The notes under the pieces are model-generated. The model did no database searches. It was not told the origin of the DNA and saw only the letters and a list, made by a program, of their open reading frames with translations. Below, piece by piece: positions 16,962 through 26,325 of a DNA stretch of 64,000 bases. The DNA lies in contig JALHRW010000005.1 in the NCBI GenBank assembly GCA_022841245.1, forward strand, positions 1 to 64,000. The letters are read 5' to 3'. This stretch comes from Planctomycetota bacterium. Its GTDB lineage: Bacteria; Planctomycetota; UBA11346. The position numbers and the translations under genes were made by a program. Positions within the stretch are counted from its first letter, which is position 1. Every line of letters begins with the position of its first letter.

Positions 16962-19051
16962 CAGGCCCTGCGCCGGCGCAGCATGAGGAAGGCGGCAGCG
17001 CCACCGAGGCTGAGGACCATCGACGGGTCGATGGCGCCACCACCACCGCCGCCGCCGCCAGTGCCGCCGAAGAATCCTGGGCGCGGGGCGGGGGCCGCGG
17101 GCAGCGGGGCGCTGGAGCCTTGCGGCTGCTGCGGCGCGGCCTGCGGTTGGGCCACTGGCGGCGCCGCCTGAGGGACCGGCGCCATGCTGGCGAGTTCGAC
17201 CGGAGCATCCTGGGCGGCCTTGTCGCGCAGCCGGGCCAGTTCAGTGCGCACCTGGTCGAGTGCGCCGCGGTCCTTGGCGAAGCGCAGGGCGTTGCGCCGC
17301 TCCAGCGCCCAGCGCTGGTATTCACCGTCGTTTTCCAGCACCAGGAAGGAGGTGTACTCGCTGACGATCGAGTAGCCCTCGCCGAGGCGGACGATCTCGG
17401 GGATGACCGGCGAGCGGTCGCCCTGGCGCTCGGCCTCGCGCAGCAGGCCCTGCATGCGGTGCCACGCCCACATGCGCTCGACCGCCGGCTGGCTGCCCTG
17501 CTCGGGGAAGCTCACGTTCGAGGCGGTGCTGACCTCGCGGCCCAGCACCGTGCCGTCGAGCACGACCTTGGCCTGGCCGCTGCCGCGGTAGCGCCCGTAG
17601 ACGCGCAGCGGCGTGCCGTGGTAGAGGTCGGGCAGCTCTTTCGGTTCGAGGTCGCTGACCTCGACGCCCTCGATGCGTAGGCGCAGATCGCGGGCCGCCG
17701 GCCGGTCGAGCTTGCGCTTGAACGCCTTGGCCTGGCGGGCGAAGTCGTCGCCCTGCGAGATGAAGGCGGCGAGGCCACCGCTGTCCTGCGCCATCTGGCC
17801 GAGCAGCGGCCGGTTGACGTCGTTGCCGATGCCGATGCAGAAGACCCGGGCGTTGCGCGGCCGGGAGCGGATCAGCCCAGCGAGTTCGCCGCGTTCACGC
17901 TGCTCGGTCAGGCCGTCGGAGAGGACGATGACGTTGAGCGTGCGATCGTCCTGGGCGTAGCCGTAGGCCAGGCGCATCGCCGGGCCCAGCACCGTGCCGC
18001 CGCGCGCCTCCTGCCGTTCGAGGAAGGCGCGGGCCAGATCGAGGGTCTTGGCATCCGCGGCGCTGAGCTTGCCGAACAGCCGCTTGGCCTCGTTGTTGAA
18101 CACGATCAGTTCGCAGCGGTCCTCGGGACCGAGGGCGTCGACGAAGGCGGCGAGCGAGCGCTTCGAGGTCGCCAGCTTGCGGTCGTCGGCCATCGACCCG
18201 CTGATGTCGAGCAGGAAGACGTGGTCCTGCGGCGGATTGAGCTTCGCCGCATCATCGCCGGCGGTGATGGTCATGAGGAAGTGGCCGTCGGCCGGACCGT
18301 CCTTGGCCGCGACCAGGTCGATGCCGGTGCGGGCGCGCTCGGTGCGGAAGGCGACGACGATGTCGCGGCCGAGGTCGCCGTCTTTGACCTCCAAACTGCC
18401 TTCGCGCACGCCCGGATCAGTGCGGGTGAAGGCGACGTCCTTGCCGTGGCTCGGACTGTCGATCTCGACGATGGGTATGGCGCTGCGTGCGGCGAAGGCG
18501 AAGCCCATGCTGCCGGCGGTGCGGTTGCCGCCGGTGGCGCGGCCGTCGGCCATGGCCAGCGGGTAGACGTAGGTCGCCCAGTCGTGGTCGATGTCGAGCT
18601 CCTGCTGGTAGGTGATCTCGATCTTCTGTTCGGCACGGGCGGTGATGGGGAAGATGCGCAGGTCGAAGCTCTTGTGATCGTTCTGCTCGAGCAGGCCGGG
18701 GTCCTTGTTCACCCGCTTGTAGCTGTCGTAGATCTGGCGGGCGCGCTGCTTCTCCACCACCTCGCCGACCATCTCCTTGCCGCCGATCCACATCGAGAAG
18801 TTCGACACCGATGCGGCCTTCGGCACCGGGAAGGTCCACAGCGCCTCGATGGTGCGATCCTCGCGGTTGCGGAAGACCTGGGTGACGGTGGTGGTGGCGA
18901 TGCCGTTGTCGATCGTCACCTCGACGCGGTGGTCGACGATGTCGAGCATGCCGCCGAGCGCGCCATCGGCGATGATGGCGGCCGCGGCATGGGCGTTGGC
19001 CAGCATGCAGCCGGTGGCGAGGAGGGGGACGAGTCGCGAGAGGGTGGCCAT
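16961..19051 (-). CDS. VIT and VWA domain protein with GlyGly-CTERM sorting tail
   Basis: Signal peptide at MATLSRLVPLLATGCMLANAHA; VIT 'VDHRVEVTIDNGIATTTVTQVFRNREDRTIEALWTFPVP'; MIDAS 'LLDISGSM'; tail 'GFFGGTGGGGGGGGAIDPSMVLSLGGAAAFLMLRRRRA'. Confidence 0.88.
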   Translation of the reverse strand: MATLSRLVPLLATGCMLANAHAAAAIIADGALGGMLDIVDHRVEVTIDNGIATTTVTQVFRNREDRTIEALWTFPVPKAASVSNFSMWIGGKEMVGEVVEKQRARQIYDSYKRVNKDPGLLEQNDHKSFDLRIFPITARAEQKIEITYQQELDIDHDWATYVYPLAMADGRATGGNRTAGSMGFAFAARSAIPIVEIDSPSHGKDVAFTRTDPGVREGSLEVKDGDLGRDIVVAFRTERARTGIDLVAAKDGPADGHFLMTITAGDDAAKLNPPQDHVFLLDISGSMADDRKLATSKRSLAAFVDALGPEDRCELIVFNNEAKRLFGKLSAADAKTLDLARAFLERQEARGGTVLGPAMRLAYGYAQDDRTLNVIVLSDGLTEQRERGELAGLIRSRPRNARVFCIGIGNDVNRPLLGQMAQDSGGLAAFISQGDDFARQAKAFKRKLDRPAARDLRLRIEGVEVSDLEPKELPDLYHGTPLRVYGRYRGSGQAKVVLDGTVLGREVSTASNVSFPEQGSQPAVERMWAWHRMQGLLREAERQGDRSPVIPEIVRLGEGYSIVSEYTSFLVLENDGEYQRWALERRNALRFAKDRGALDQVRTELARLRDKAAQDAPVELASMAPVPQAAPPVAQPQAAPQQPQGSSAPLPAAPAPRPGFFGGTGGGGGGGGAIDPSMVLSLGGAAAFLMLRRRRA

Positions 19052-19072
19052 GTGTGCTTCCTTGCCCTCCCT

Positions 19073-19089
19073 TGGCGCGCCGCGTGCCA
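19073..19089 (-). promoter_or_regulatory. Candidate sigma-54 (-24/-12) promoter for the VIT-VWA/rhombosortase operon
   Basis: Minus strand reads TGGCACGcggcgcGCca: consensus-like TGGCACG with GG-N10-GC spacing, upstream of the VIT-VWA ATG at 19051. Confidence 0.4.
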
Positions 19090-19160
19090 GAACTGGAGGG
19101 CAGACGCAGCAATGGGTTACATGACCAGCGAGCATCGATGGATGCATCTGGAGTACCAAC

Positions 19161-19181
19161 ATGAGACAATTCTTGTATCAT
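19161..19181. promoter_or_regulatory. Near-perfect dyad, candidate activator binding site
   Basis: ATGAGACAA-TTC-TTGTATCAT (8/9 arm match) in the region between the divergent VIT-VWA gene and the sigma-54 activator. Confidence 0.4.
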
Positions 19182-19186
19182 GTTGC

Positions 19187-20623
19187 ATGCCCTGGACCGC
19201 CGCCGACCGCGCCGCCGCCGCCGATGTGGTGGCGCTGACCTACGTCAATCCCTTCACCCCGGAGCGCGTCCGGCTCGAACGCCGTCTCCTCGGCCTGCCT
19301 GCCGGCGACACCGCCGCCTGGCACATCTCGGACCTCGGCGACGAATCGCGCTTCACCCGACTGGCCGCCATCGCCGAACGCCTGCTCGCCGTCGCACCGG
19401 TGGCGGAAGCGGAGACGCGCGAGGGGCTGATGATCTACGCCGTCTACGAACGGTTCCGCGTCCGCTGCATGCAGGCGGTCGACGATGGCGCGGAGGCCAC
19501 GCTGCCCTGGTTCGACGAGTTCGCCGGATCCGTGCGCGAACTGTCGGGAACGGCCCGTCCGCGGGGCGAGGTCGAGCATCTGCTCGCCTGCCTGATCCAG
19601 GTGCGACGCGCCTTCGCCTGCATCCTCGGCCAGCTGGTCGGAGCCTCCGCCCCGATGGCGGCCCTGCGCGCGGCGTGCTGGGCCTCGGTGTTCGGCGCCG
19701 ATCTGCTGCGCTACCGTCGCTGCCTGTGGAGCCGCATGCGCGACTTCCCGACCCTGGTGACCGGACCGTCCGGCAGCGGCAAGGAACTCGTGGCGCAGGC
19801 GGTGGGCGGATCCGGCTACATCGCGGTCGATGGCAGGCGCGGCCGGCTGCTCGGCGGCGGCGCCGCCTTCCTGCCGCTGGCGATCAGTTCGCTGTCCTCC
19901 TCGCTGGTCGAGGCCGAGCTGTTCGGCCATCGTCGCGGCGCCTTCACCGGCGCGACCGAGGAGCGGGCCGGCTGGCTCGAGGTCTGCCCGGCGCACGGCT
20001 GCGTCTTCCTCGACGAGATCGGCGAGGTCGAGCCGGCGGTGCAGGTGAAGCTGCTGCGCGTGCTGCAGACCCGCGTCTTCGCCCGGGTCGGCGAGCACGC
20101 TGACCGCACCTTCCGCGGCCGCCTGGTCGCCGCGACGAATCGCGACCTGGCGCAGGAGATCGCCGCCGGTCGCTTCCGCGCCGACGTCTACTACCGGCTC
20201 TGCGCCGACCACATCCGCACCCCGGCGCTGCGCGAGCTGCTCGATGCCGATCCGGGCGAGCTCGACCGCCTGTGCCTGGCCCTGGCCGGACGCATCGTCG
20301 GGACGGACGAGGCCGCGGCGGTGGCGGGCGAGTCGGCGCGCTGGATCCGCCGCGAACTGGGCGATGGCTACGCCTGGCCTGGCAACGTGCGTGAACTCGA
20401 ACAGTGCCTGCGCAGCCTGCTGCTGCGCGGATCCTACGCCCCGGCCCGCGCCGAGTCGGCTTCGTTTGCCGAGCGGGTGCGTGCGGGTGACATGACGGCG
20501 GAGCAGCTGCTCGACGGCTATTGCGCCCAGGTGTCGTCCGCTGCCGGCGGCTGGCGCGAGGCCGGACGCCGCCTTGGCATGGACTGGCGGACGGTCAGGA
20601 GCCGTGTCCGGCGAGGCGGATGA
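19187..20623 (+). CDS. Sigma-54-dependent AAA+ transcriptional activator without a visible receiver domain (start 19187 or 19112)
   Basis: 'TGPSGSGKELVAQAV' Walker A, 'ELFGHRRGAFTGAT' GAFTGA loop, 'CVFLDEIGEV', C-terminal Fis-like HTH 'WREAGRRLGMDWRTVRSRVRR'. Confidence 0.87.
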   Translation: MPWTAADRAAAADVVALTYVNPFTPERVRLERRLLGLPAGDTAAWHISDLGDESRFTRLAAIAERLLAVAPVAEAETREGLMIYAVYERFRVRCMQAVDDGAEATLPWFDEFAGSVRELSGTARPRGEVEHLLACLIQVRRAFACILGQLVGASAPMAALRAACWASVFGADLLRYRRCLWSRMRDFPTLVTGPSGSGKELVAQAVGGSGYIAVDGRRGRLLGGGAAFLPLAISSLSSSLVEAELFGHRRGAFTGATEERAGWLEVCPAHGCVFLDEIGEVEPAVQVKLLRVLQTRVFARVGEHADRTFRGRLVAATNRDLAQEIAAGRFRADVYYRLCADHIRTPALRELLDADPGELDRLCLALAGRIVGTDEAAAVAGESARWIRRELGDGYAWPGNVRELEQCLRSLLLRGSYAPARAESASFAERVRAGDMTAEQLLDGYCAQVSSAAGGWREAGRRLGMDWRTVRSRVRRGG

Positions 20624-21422
20624 GCAGCTTCGACCACCAGCGCTTGCGCACCACCAGCGGCAGCAGGATCGGTTCGCTCCGCACCAGGGCGATGGCGCCG
20701 TCGACATCGAGCCTGCGGGTCAGGATCTGCGCCAACTGGCGATCGATCGCCACCGCGTAGCCCTCCTTGTTCGACCAGAAGTGGTCCATCCAGGTCCGGC
20801 CATCGCGCAGCCGGCCGGTGGCGGCGAAGGCCAGGCTGATCGAGAGCTGTTCGACCAGGGTGTGGGCGACGCCCTCGTCCATGAGTCGATCAAGCGTCTC
20901 CAGAGCATTGCCGAGCACGGCGTGATTGCCGGCTCCGACCGCGATCAGGCCGGCGTTCCACATCGGGCAGGGGGCAGGGATGCGGCTGGCGATCTGCCGC
21001 CACAGCCTGCGCTGGCCGGCGCGGCGCGACCTGGCGAGGTCGTACTCGTGCTCGTGCATGAAGACGTCGCCTGCCGCCAGCGCGCTGCACAGGTCGGTGA
21101 GATCCCGTCGCATCAGCACATCGGAGTCGTGGTAGACGACGTGCGCCGGCCCCTGCGCGGCGGCGTGGACCACGGTCATCAGTTCGACCCGCCAGAAGAA
21201 GTCGTGCCGGCCGCGCCACGCGCGCACCGTCGCGGCATCGACGGCCAGGATGCGCAACCGCGGCCCGAACCAGCCGAACAGGTCCGGCCGGTCGGTGACG
21301 ATGCAGAACTCGCTGCCGGCCGGCGCCCAGGCCATGGCGCTGAGGATCGACAGGTGCGCACGGGCGGTCAGGTCATGCCGCTCGCCCAGCGACAGGGTCA
21401 CGAAACGGGTCGGAAGCGTCAT
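20595..21422 (-). CDS. Putative glycosyltransferase (DXD-type)
   Basis: 276-codon ORF; 'HVVYHDSDVLMRRDLTDL' DxD-like motif. Confidence 0.55.
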   Translation of the reverse strand: MTLPTRFVTLSLGERHDLTARAHLSILSAMAWAPAGSEFCIVTDRPDLFGWFGPRLRILAVDAATVRAWRGRHDFFWRVELMTVVHAAAQGPAHVVYHDSDVLMRRDLTDLCSALAAGDVFMHEHEYDLARSRRAGQRRLWRQIASRIPAPCPMWNAGLIAVGAGNHAVLGNALETLDRLMDEGVAHTLVEQLSISLAFAATGRLRDGRTWMDHFWSNKEGYAVAIDRQLAQILTRRLDVDGAIALVRSEPILLPLVVRKRWWSKLLIRLAGHGS

Positions 21423-21470
21423 CGCCGGCAGCGTACGGCGGCTGCCGCCTGCGCCATCAGGGGGTCCGGT

Positions 21471-21519
21471 GTCCGGGGTCCGGGGTCTGGGGATGCCCGT
21501 GGGACCCCGGACCCCGGAC
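21471..21519. terminator. Perfect 16-bp inverted repeat hairpin downstream of the Gfo/Idh gene
   Basis: gtccggggtccggggt (21471-21486) / accccggaccccggac (21504-21519), 17-nt loop; no U-tract. Confidence 0.45.
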
Positions 21520-21533
21520 TGCGTTGCCCAGAC

Positions 21534-22646
21534 TCAGTCGATCTCGCCGTCGCTCAGGCCGAGCGGCATGGCGGCGGGACGTTCGCAGGTCGTGGCGATG
21601 TCGACCTGGCCGGCGCCGGCCGCCGCCTCGGCGATCGCTGCCATGATGTCGAGCGCGTGCATCGCCAGCTCGCCGTTGGCGCGGTGGGTGCGGCCGCTGC
21701 GGATCGCCAGGGCCATGTCGGCGACGCCGACGCCGCGCGAGCCGGTGCGGTAGCCGTGGGTCGGCTGGTAGGTGGTCCAGGCGTGCACGCCGCGCCGGTT
21801 GATGCGCACATCGCCGTCGCAGAAGTTCGGGTCGGGGATCTGGATCGAGCCTTCGGTTCCGAACAGCTCCATGTTGGGCAGCGTCGAGGTGCCGCGCACG
21901 TCGAATGACAGGGTCAGATTGACGATCGCGCCGCTGTGGAAGGTGAGCAGGGCGCTGACGTGGGTCGGCACCTCGACGGCGAAGGCCTGGCCGCGCAGCG
22001 ACTGGCTGCCGATGGTGCGGCTCGTCCAGGTCGTCGCGGCGGCGGCGGCGACGCGGCGCACCGGGCCGATCAGGGTGATCAGGGTGTGCAGGTAGTAGGC
22101 GCCCATGTCGAAGAGGGGGCCGGCGCCGCGCTGGTAGAGGAAGGCCGGGTTCGGATGCCAGGTCTCCGGAGCGTCGCACAGCATGTGGCAGCTGCCGCCG
22201 ATGATCCGTCCGACCAGGCCGGCATCGATGTGGTGGCGGGCCGTCTGCACCGCGCTGCCCAGCACGGTGTCGGGAGCGCTGCCGACGAGCAGTCCGCGCT
22301 TCGCCGCCTCGGCGAGCACGGCGCGACCCTCGTCACGGTCGATGCCGAATGGCTTCTCGCAGTAGACGTGCTTGCCGGCCGCCAGGCAGGCGTGGTTGAC
22401 CTCGGCGTGGGCCTGCGGGATGGTCAGGTTGATCACCAGTTCGATGGCGGGATCGGCGAGCAGCGCCGCGACCGAGGTGCCGGCCGGCAGGCCGGATTCG
22501 CGCGCCAGGCCTTCCGCCCGCGCCACGTCGCGGTCGGCGCAGGCGACCAGTTCCAGGCCGGGGAAGCGCTTGCAGGCCGGGACGTAAGCCTTCTTGGCGA
22601 TGTCGCCGCAGCCGACGATGCCGACGCGGACGGGGCTGGTGGGCAT
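21534..22646 (-). CDS. Gfo/Idh/MocA family oxidoreductase
   Basis: 'VRVGIVGCGDIAKKAYVPACKRF' Rossmann start, 'GKHVYCEKPFGIDRDEGRAVL'. Confidence 0.92.
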   Translation of the reverse strand: MPTSPVRVGIVGCGDIAKKAYVPACKRFPGLELVACADRDVARAEGLARESGLPAGTSVAALLADPAIELVINLTIPQAHAEVNHACLAAGKHVYCEKPFGIDRDEGRAVLAEAAKRGLLVGSAPDTVLGSAVQTARHHIDAGLVGRIIGGSCHMLCDAPETWHPNPAFLYQRGAGPLFDMGAYYLHTLITLIGPVRRVAAAAATTWTSRTIGSQSLRGQAFAVEVPTHVSALLTFHSGAIVNLTLSFDVRGTSTLPNMELFGTEGSIQIPDPNFCDGDVRINRRGVHAWTTYQPTHGYRTGSRGVGVADMALAIRSGRTHRANGELAMHALDIMAAIAEAAAGAGQVDIATTCERPAAMPLGLSDGEID

Positions 22647-22681
22647 GGTCACGCGATCAGCGGTGGAGGTGGCGGGCCGGC

Positions 22682-23677
22682 TCACGCTGCAACCCTCCAG
22701 TTGAATACCACGCCGAGCATGTCGGCGCGGCGCGTCTCGGTGGCGGCATAGGCATCGGCGCAGGCTTCCGGTGCGAAGGTGTCGGTGTTCAGGTCGTCGA
22801 GGCGGAAGCGGCCCGACTGCACCAGGCTGAAGAACAGCTCGGTGATGGTGCGGTCGTTCCACTGCGCGTTGTTGTGCACGTCGTGCGCGCCGACCACCTG
22901 CAGGCCCCTGGTGATCAGGTCCGAGGTGAGATGCTGTTCGGCCGGCCGGCCGGTGTCGCCGAGCAGGATGACGCGGCCGTAGTCGCGCACCGCGGCGAGC
23001 GCATGGGCGAAGACCGCGGAGTTGCCGGTGCTGTCGATGACCACGCGGGGCAGCTGGCCGCCGTGGTGCGCGCGCAGTTCCTCCATCGCCGCGTCGATCG
23101 GCTTGGCGATGGTCAGGGTCGCGCCGCCGAGCCGCGCCGTCTCCAGGCGGTGGGCCGCGGTGTCGACCACGCTGACGCGGCCGGCGCCGGCGGCCACCGC
23201 CCAGCGCAGGGCCATCTGTCCGATCGGACCGGCGCCGATGACCAGCACCTGGTCGCCGAGGGTGAACTCGGCCTTGAGCGCTCCCATGAAGGCGATCTTG
23301 GCCAGGGCGAACCACGAGGCGACTGCCGGGTCGATGCCATCCGGCACCGGGAAGACTTTGTCGTCGGCGACGACGTGGTGGGCGGCGTGGCCACCGCGCA
23401 GGGCGACGCGCTGGCCGATCTGGACCTTGGCGGCGGAGCCGGCGGCGATGACGCGACCCACCGCGCAGTAGCCGGGGAAGAAGGGATACTTGACCCAGTT
23501 GTCCCAGTGCGTGCCGGGCGCGAAGGAGCGGCTGTAGACGATGCCCTCGGTCCCGATGCTCATCAGCGTCCGCTCGGTCTCCACCAGGACCTCGGCCTCT
23601 CCGGGCTCGGTTACCTGGAACGGCTGCAGGGCAGCCTCGCGCAGGGCGGTGAAGGTGACGCGGCGGGAAGCGATCAT
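22682..23677 (-). CDS. Zinc-binding alcohol dehydrogenase-like oxidoreductase
   Basis: 'VLVIGAGPIGQMALRWAVAAGAGRVSVVD' NAD(P) motif; MDR family N-terminus. Confidence 0.87.
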   Translation of the reverse strand: MIASRRVTFTALREAALQPFQVTEPGEAEVLVETERTLMSIGTEGIVYSRSFAPGTHWDNWVKYPFFPGYCAVGRVIAAGSAAKVQIGQRVALRGGHAAHHVVADDKVFPVPDGIDPAVASWFALAKIAFMGALKAEFTLGDQVLVIGAGPIGQMALRWAVAAGAGRVSVVDTAAHRLETARLGGATLTIAKPIDAAMEELRAHHGGQLPRVVIDSTGNSAVFAHALAAVRDYGRVILLGDTGRPAEQHLTSDLITRGLQVVGAHDVHNNAQWNDRTITELFFSLVQSGRFRLDDLNTDTFAPEACADAYAATETRRADMLGVVFNWRVAA

Positions 23678-23771
23678 GGGTGTTCCTCCGCCCACATCGT
23701 ATGCATGGGCATCTCGAACGGCCATTGCCTGTTTCAGGTGCAACTTCCTTTTTTCGGCGGTATGGTCTGGT

Positions 23772-24560
23772 ATGCCGAACCCAGCCGCCATCCTTGCCGC
23801 AACCGTGCGCAGCGCCGCGCCATCGTTTGTGCTCGCACTGACGAGTTCCGTCGATCTGTCGTACTGCCATGTGCACGCGCATCGCACCTGCGAACTGGTC
23901 CTGCATCCGAGTGGACGCGGCATCACCACGATGGGTGACGGCCAGCGCATCCTCTTCGCGCCGGGCGATGCCGTGCTCTATCCGCCACACGAACGCCACG
24001 ATCAGCAGTTGTCCGAGCCGGGCGAGGACCTCATCGTCCAGTTCGACGTTTCAGGACCGCTGCCATCCAAGGCGTTCCTGCTCGCCGGCGCGGTCGATGC
24101 GCATGCCGCCGGGCTTGCCCGCACCATCTGCCGCCAGACCGCCTCGACGCCATCGGGCCGGAGCGCAGTCGGCTACCTCATCGCGGCCCTGATCCTCGCC
24201 CTGTGCGAACGGATCGATCCCTCGGCTGGCGAAGGCCTGGTCGACGAGGGCCACGCCGCGCGCGCCCGACGCATCATCGCCGAGCGCTATCGCGATCTCG
24301 GACGGTTGGAGCATGTGGCGCATGAACTGGGCATCGGCCACGACCATCTGCGTCATCTCTTCCGCGCCGCCTACGGCATCAGCCTGGTCGGCTGGCTCAC
24401 CGAGGTGCGCCTGGCCCGGGCGCGCGAGCTGCTCACGCGCACCCCGTTGCCGCTGGCCGAGGTCGCCCGGCAGGTCGGCTGGCCCAACGAACGCTACCTG
24501 TGCGGCGTCTTCCGCCGGAATACGGGCATGACGCCGACGGCCTGGCGTCGTCGCGGCTGA
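23772..24560 (+). CDS. AraC family transcriptional regulator
   Basis: Cupin-like N-terminus; 'VAHELGIGHDHLRHLFRAAYGISLVGWLTEVRLARARELLTRTPLPLAEVARQVGWPNERYLCGVFRRNTGMTPTAWRR'. Confidence 0.93.
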   Translation: MPNPAAILAATVRSAAPSFVLALTSSVDLSYCHVHAHRTCELVLHPSGRGITTMGDGQRILFAPGDAVLYPPHERHDQQLSEPGEDLIVQFDVSGPLPSKAFLLAGAVDAHAAGLARTICRQTASTPSGRSAVGYLIAALILALCERIDPSAGEGLVDEGHAARARRIIAERYRDLGRLEHVAHELGIGHDHLRHLFRAAYGISLVGWLTEVRLARARELLTRTPLPLAEVARQVGWPNERYLCGVFRRNTGMTPTAWRRRG

Positions 24561-24561
24561 A

Positions 24562-25410
24562 TCAGGCGAAGACCACCGTGCGGTTGCCGTTGATCAGCAC
24601 GCGGCGTTCGAGGTGCACGCGCACCGCCCGGGTCAGGGTCTGGCGCTCCAGTTCGCGGCCCTTGCGCACCAGGTCCTCGACCGTGTCGCGGTGCGACACG
24701 CGGGTGACCGCCTGCTCGATGATCGGGCCCTGGTCGAGCTGCTCGGTGACGTAGTGGGCGGTGGCGCCGATCAGCTTGACCCCGCGCTCCTTGGCCTGGT
24801 GGTACGGCTTGGCGCCGACGAAGGCGGGCAGGAACGAGTGGTGGATGTTGATGATGCGGCCGGGGCGGACGCGGACGAACTCCGGCGACAGCACCTGCAT
24901 GTAGCGCGCCAGCACGCACAGATCGATGCGCTCGCGCGCCAGCAGCGCGGTCTGCTCGGCCTCGGCGGCGGCCTTGTCGGCGCCGACCGCGATGTGCACG
25001 AACGGCACCTGGAAGTGGTTGGCGACGTGCTCCAGGTCGCGGTGGTTGCTGACCACCACGGCGATGTCGCCGGCGAGGTCGCCGAGACGCTGCGCCAGCA
25101 GCAGGTCGTAGAGGCAGTGCGGCACCTTGGTGCAGAACACCGCGACGCGCGGGCGATGGTCGCCGAAGGTCAGTTCCCAGGTCAGATCGTAGCTGCGGCC
25201 CATCACCGCGATCGCCGCCTGGATGCCCTCGCGGTCGAGGCGGAACGCCACCGTATCGAAGACCAGGCGCATGAAGAACGTGCCGGAGTCGGGGTCCGAA
25301 TGCTGGTCGAGGTCGATGATGTTGCCGCCGTGTCGGAACACGAAGTCGGACAGCGCCGCGACCAGCCCTGTGCGGTCGGGACAGGAGACGAGGAGCGTGG
25401 CGACGGTCAT
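24562..25410 (-). CDS. purU: Formyltetrahydrofolate deformylase
   Basis: ACT-like start 'TLLVSCPDRTGLVAALSDFVFRHGGNIIDLDQHSD', 'CVLARYMQVLSPEFV', 'IINIHHSFLPAFVGAKPYHQAKERGVKLIGATAHYVTEQLDQGPIIEQ'. Confidence 0.97.
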   Translation of the reverse strand: MTVATLLVSCPDRTGLVAALSDFVFRHGGNIIDLDQHSDPDSGTFFMRLVFDTVAFRLDREGIQAAIAVMGRSYDLTWELTFGDHRPRVAVFCTKVPHCLYDLLLAQRLGDLAGDIAVVVSNHRDLEHVANHFQVPFVHIAVGADKAAAEAEQTALLARERIDLCVLARYMQVLSPEFVRVRPGRIINIHHSFLPAFVGAKPYHQAKERGVKLIGATAHYVTEQLDQGPIIEQAVTRVSHRDTVEDLVRKGRELERQTLTRAVRVHLERRVLINGNRTVVFA

Positions 25411-26324
25411 GAGGGCATCACGGAGAGCAGGCCGTCGACCTCGGAGCGGGTCGGCATGCTCGGCAGGGCGCCGAGGCGCTGCACGCACAGCGCGGCGGCG
25501 GCGCAGGCGAGGCGCAGGCGCTGGTGCTCGGACATGCCCTCGACCAGGCCGACGGTGTAGGCGCCGGTGAAGCAGTCGCCGGCGCCGGTGGTGTCGACGA
25601 CGTTGACCTTGAAGGCCAGCTGGCGCACCGGCTCGCCGCTCCTGGGCACCAGCAGGCAACCGCGGCTGCCGAGCTTGACCAGCACGGTGCCGACGCCCTT
25701 GGCCTGCAGGCAGCGGGCGGCGGCCAGCACCTGGCGGTCGTCCTCGGTGGGCATGCCGGTGAGACGCGCGAGTTCGCTCTCGTTCGGGCTGACCACATCC
25801 AGGAGCGGCAGGAGGTCGCCGGGGATCGGCTCATCATCGCCACCGCAGTCCATCACGACCGGTACGCCGGCGGCGCGGGCGGCATGCGCGGCGGCGCGGT
25901 TGATGTTCTCGGGGATCTCGCGCTGCAGCAGCACGGCGCCGCAGTCGGCGAGGTCGAAGCGGGGATGCTCCTCCCAGGCGCGGTTGGCACCGCCGACCAG
26001 GACGATCGAGTTCTCGCCGCCCTGCTGCAGCAGGATGAAGGCCTGGCCGGTCGGCCCCGGCACGTCGCGGCTGGGCGACAGGTCGACCCCGGCCCCGGCC
26101 AGCGCCTCGCGCAGCGGCGCAGCGAAGGCGTCGGAGCCGAAGCGTCCGGCGAAACGGGTGGGCAGGCCGAGTCGGGCCGCAGCCGCGGCCTGGTTGGCGC
26201 CCTTGCCGCCCGGACGGACGGCGGCGTTCCTGCCCGGCAGGGTCTCGCCGGGCAGCGGTAGGCGCTGGATCTCGACGTAGAGGTCGGCGTTCGCCGAGCC
26301 GACCACCAGCAGGTGCTTGGCCAT
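25407..26324 (-). CDS. rbsK: Ribokinase (PfkB family)
   Basis: 'LVVGSANADLYVEIQRLPLPGETLPG', 'PGGKGANQAAAAARLG', 'VDTTGAGDCFTGAY'. Confidence 0.93.
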   Translation of the reverse strand: MAKHLLVVGSANADLYVEIQRLPLPGETLPGRNAAVRPGGKGANQAAAAARLGLPTRFAGRFGSDAFAAPLREALAGAGVDLSPSRDVPGPTGQAFILLQQGGENSIVLVGGANRAWEEHPRFDLADCGAVLLQREIPENINRAAAHAARAAGVPVVMDCGGDDEPIPGDLLPLLDVVSPNESELARLTGMPTEDDRQVLAAARCLQAKGVGTVLVKLGSRGCLLVPRSGEPVRQLAFKVNVVDTTGAGDCFTGAYTVGLVEGMSEHQRLRLACAAAALCVQRLGALPSMPTRSEVDGLLSVMPS

Positions 26325-26325
26325 G

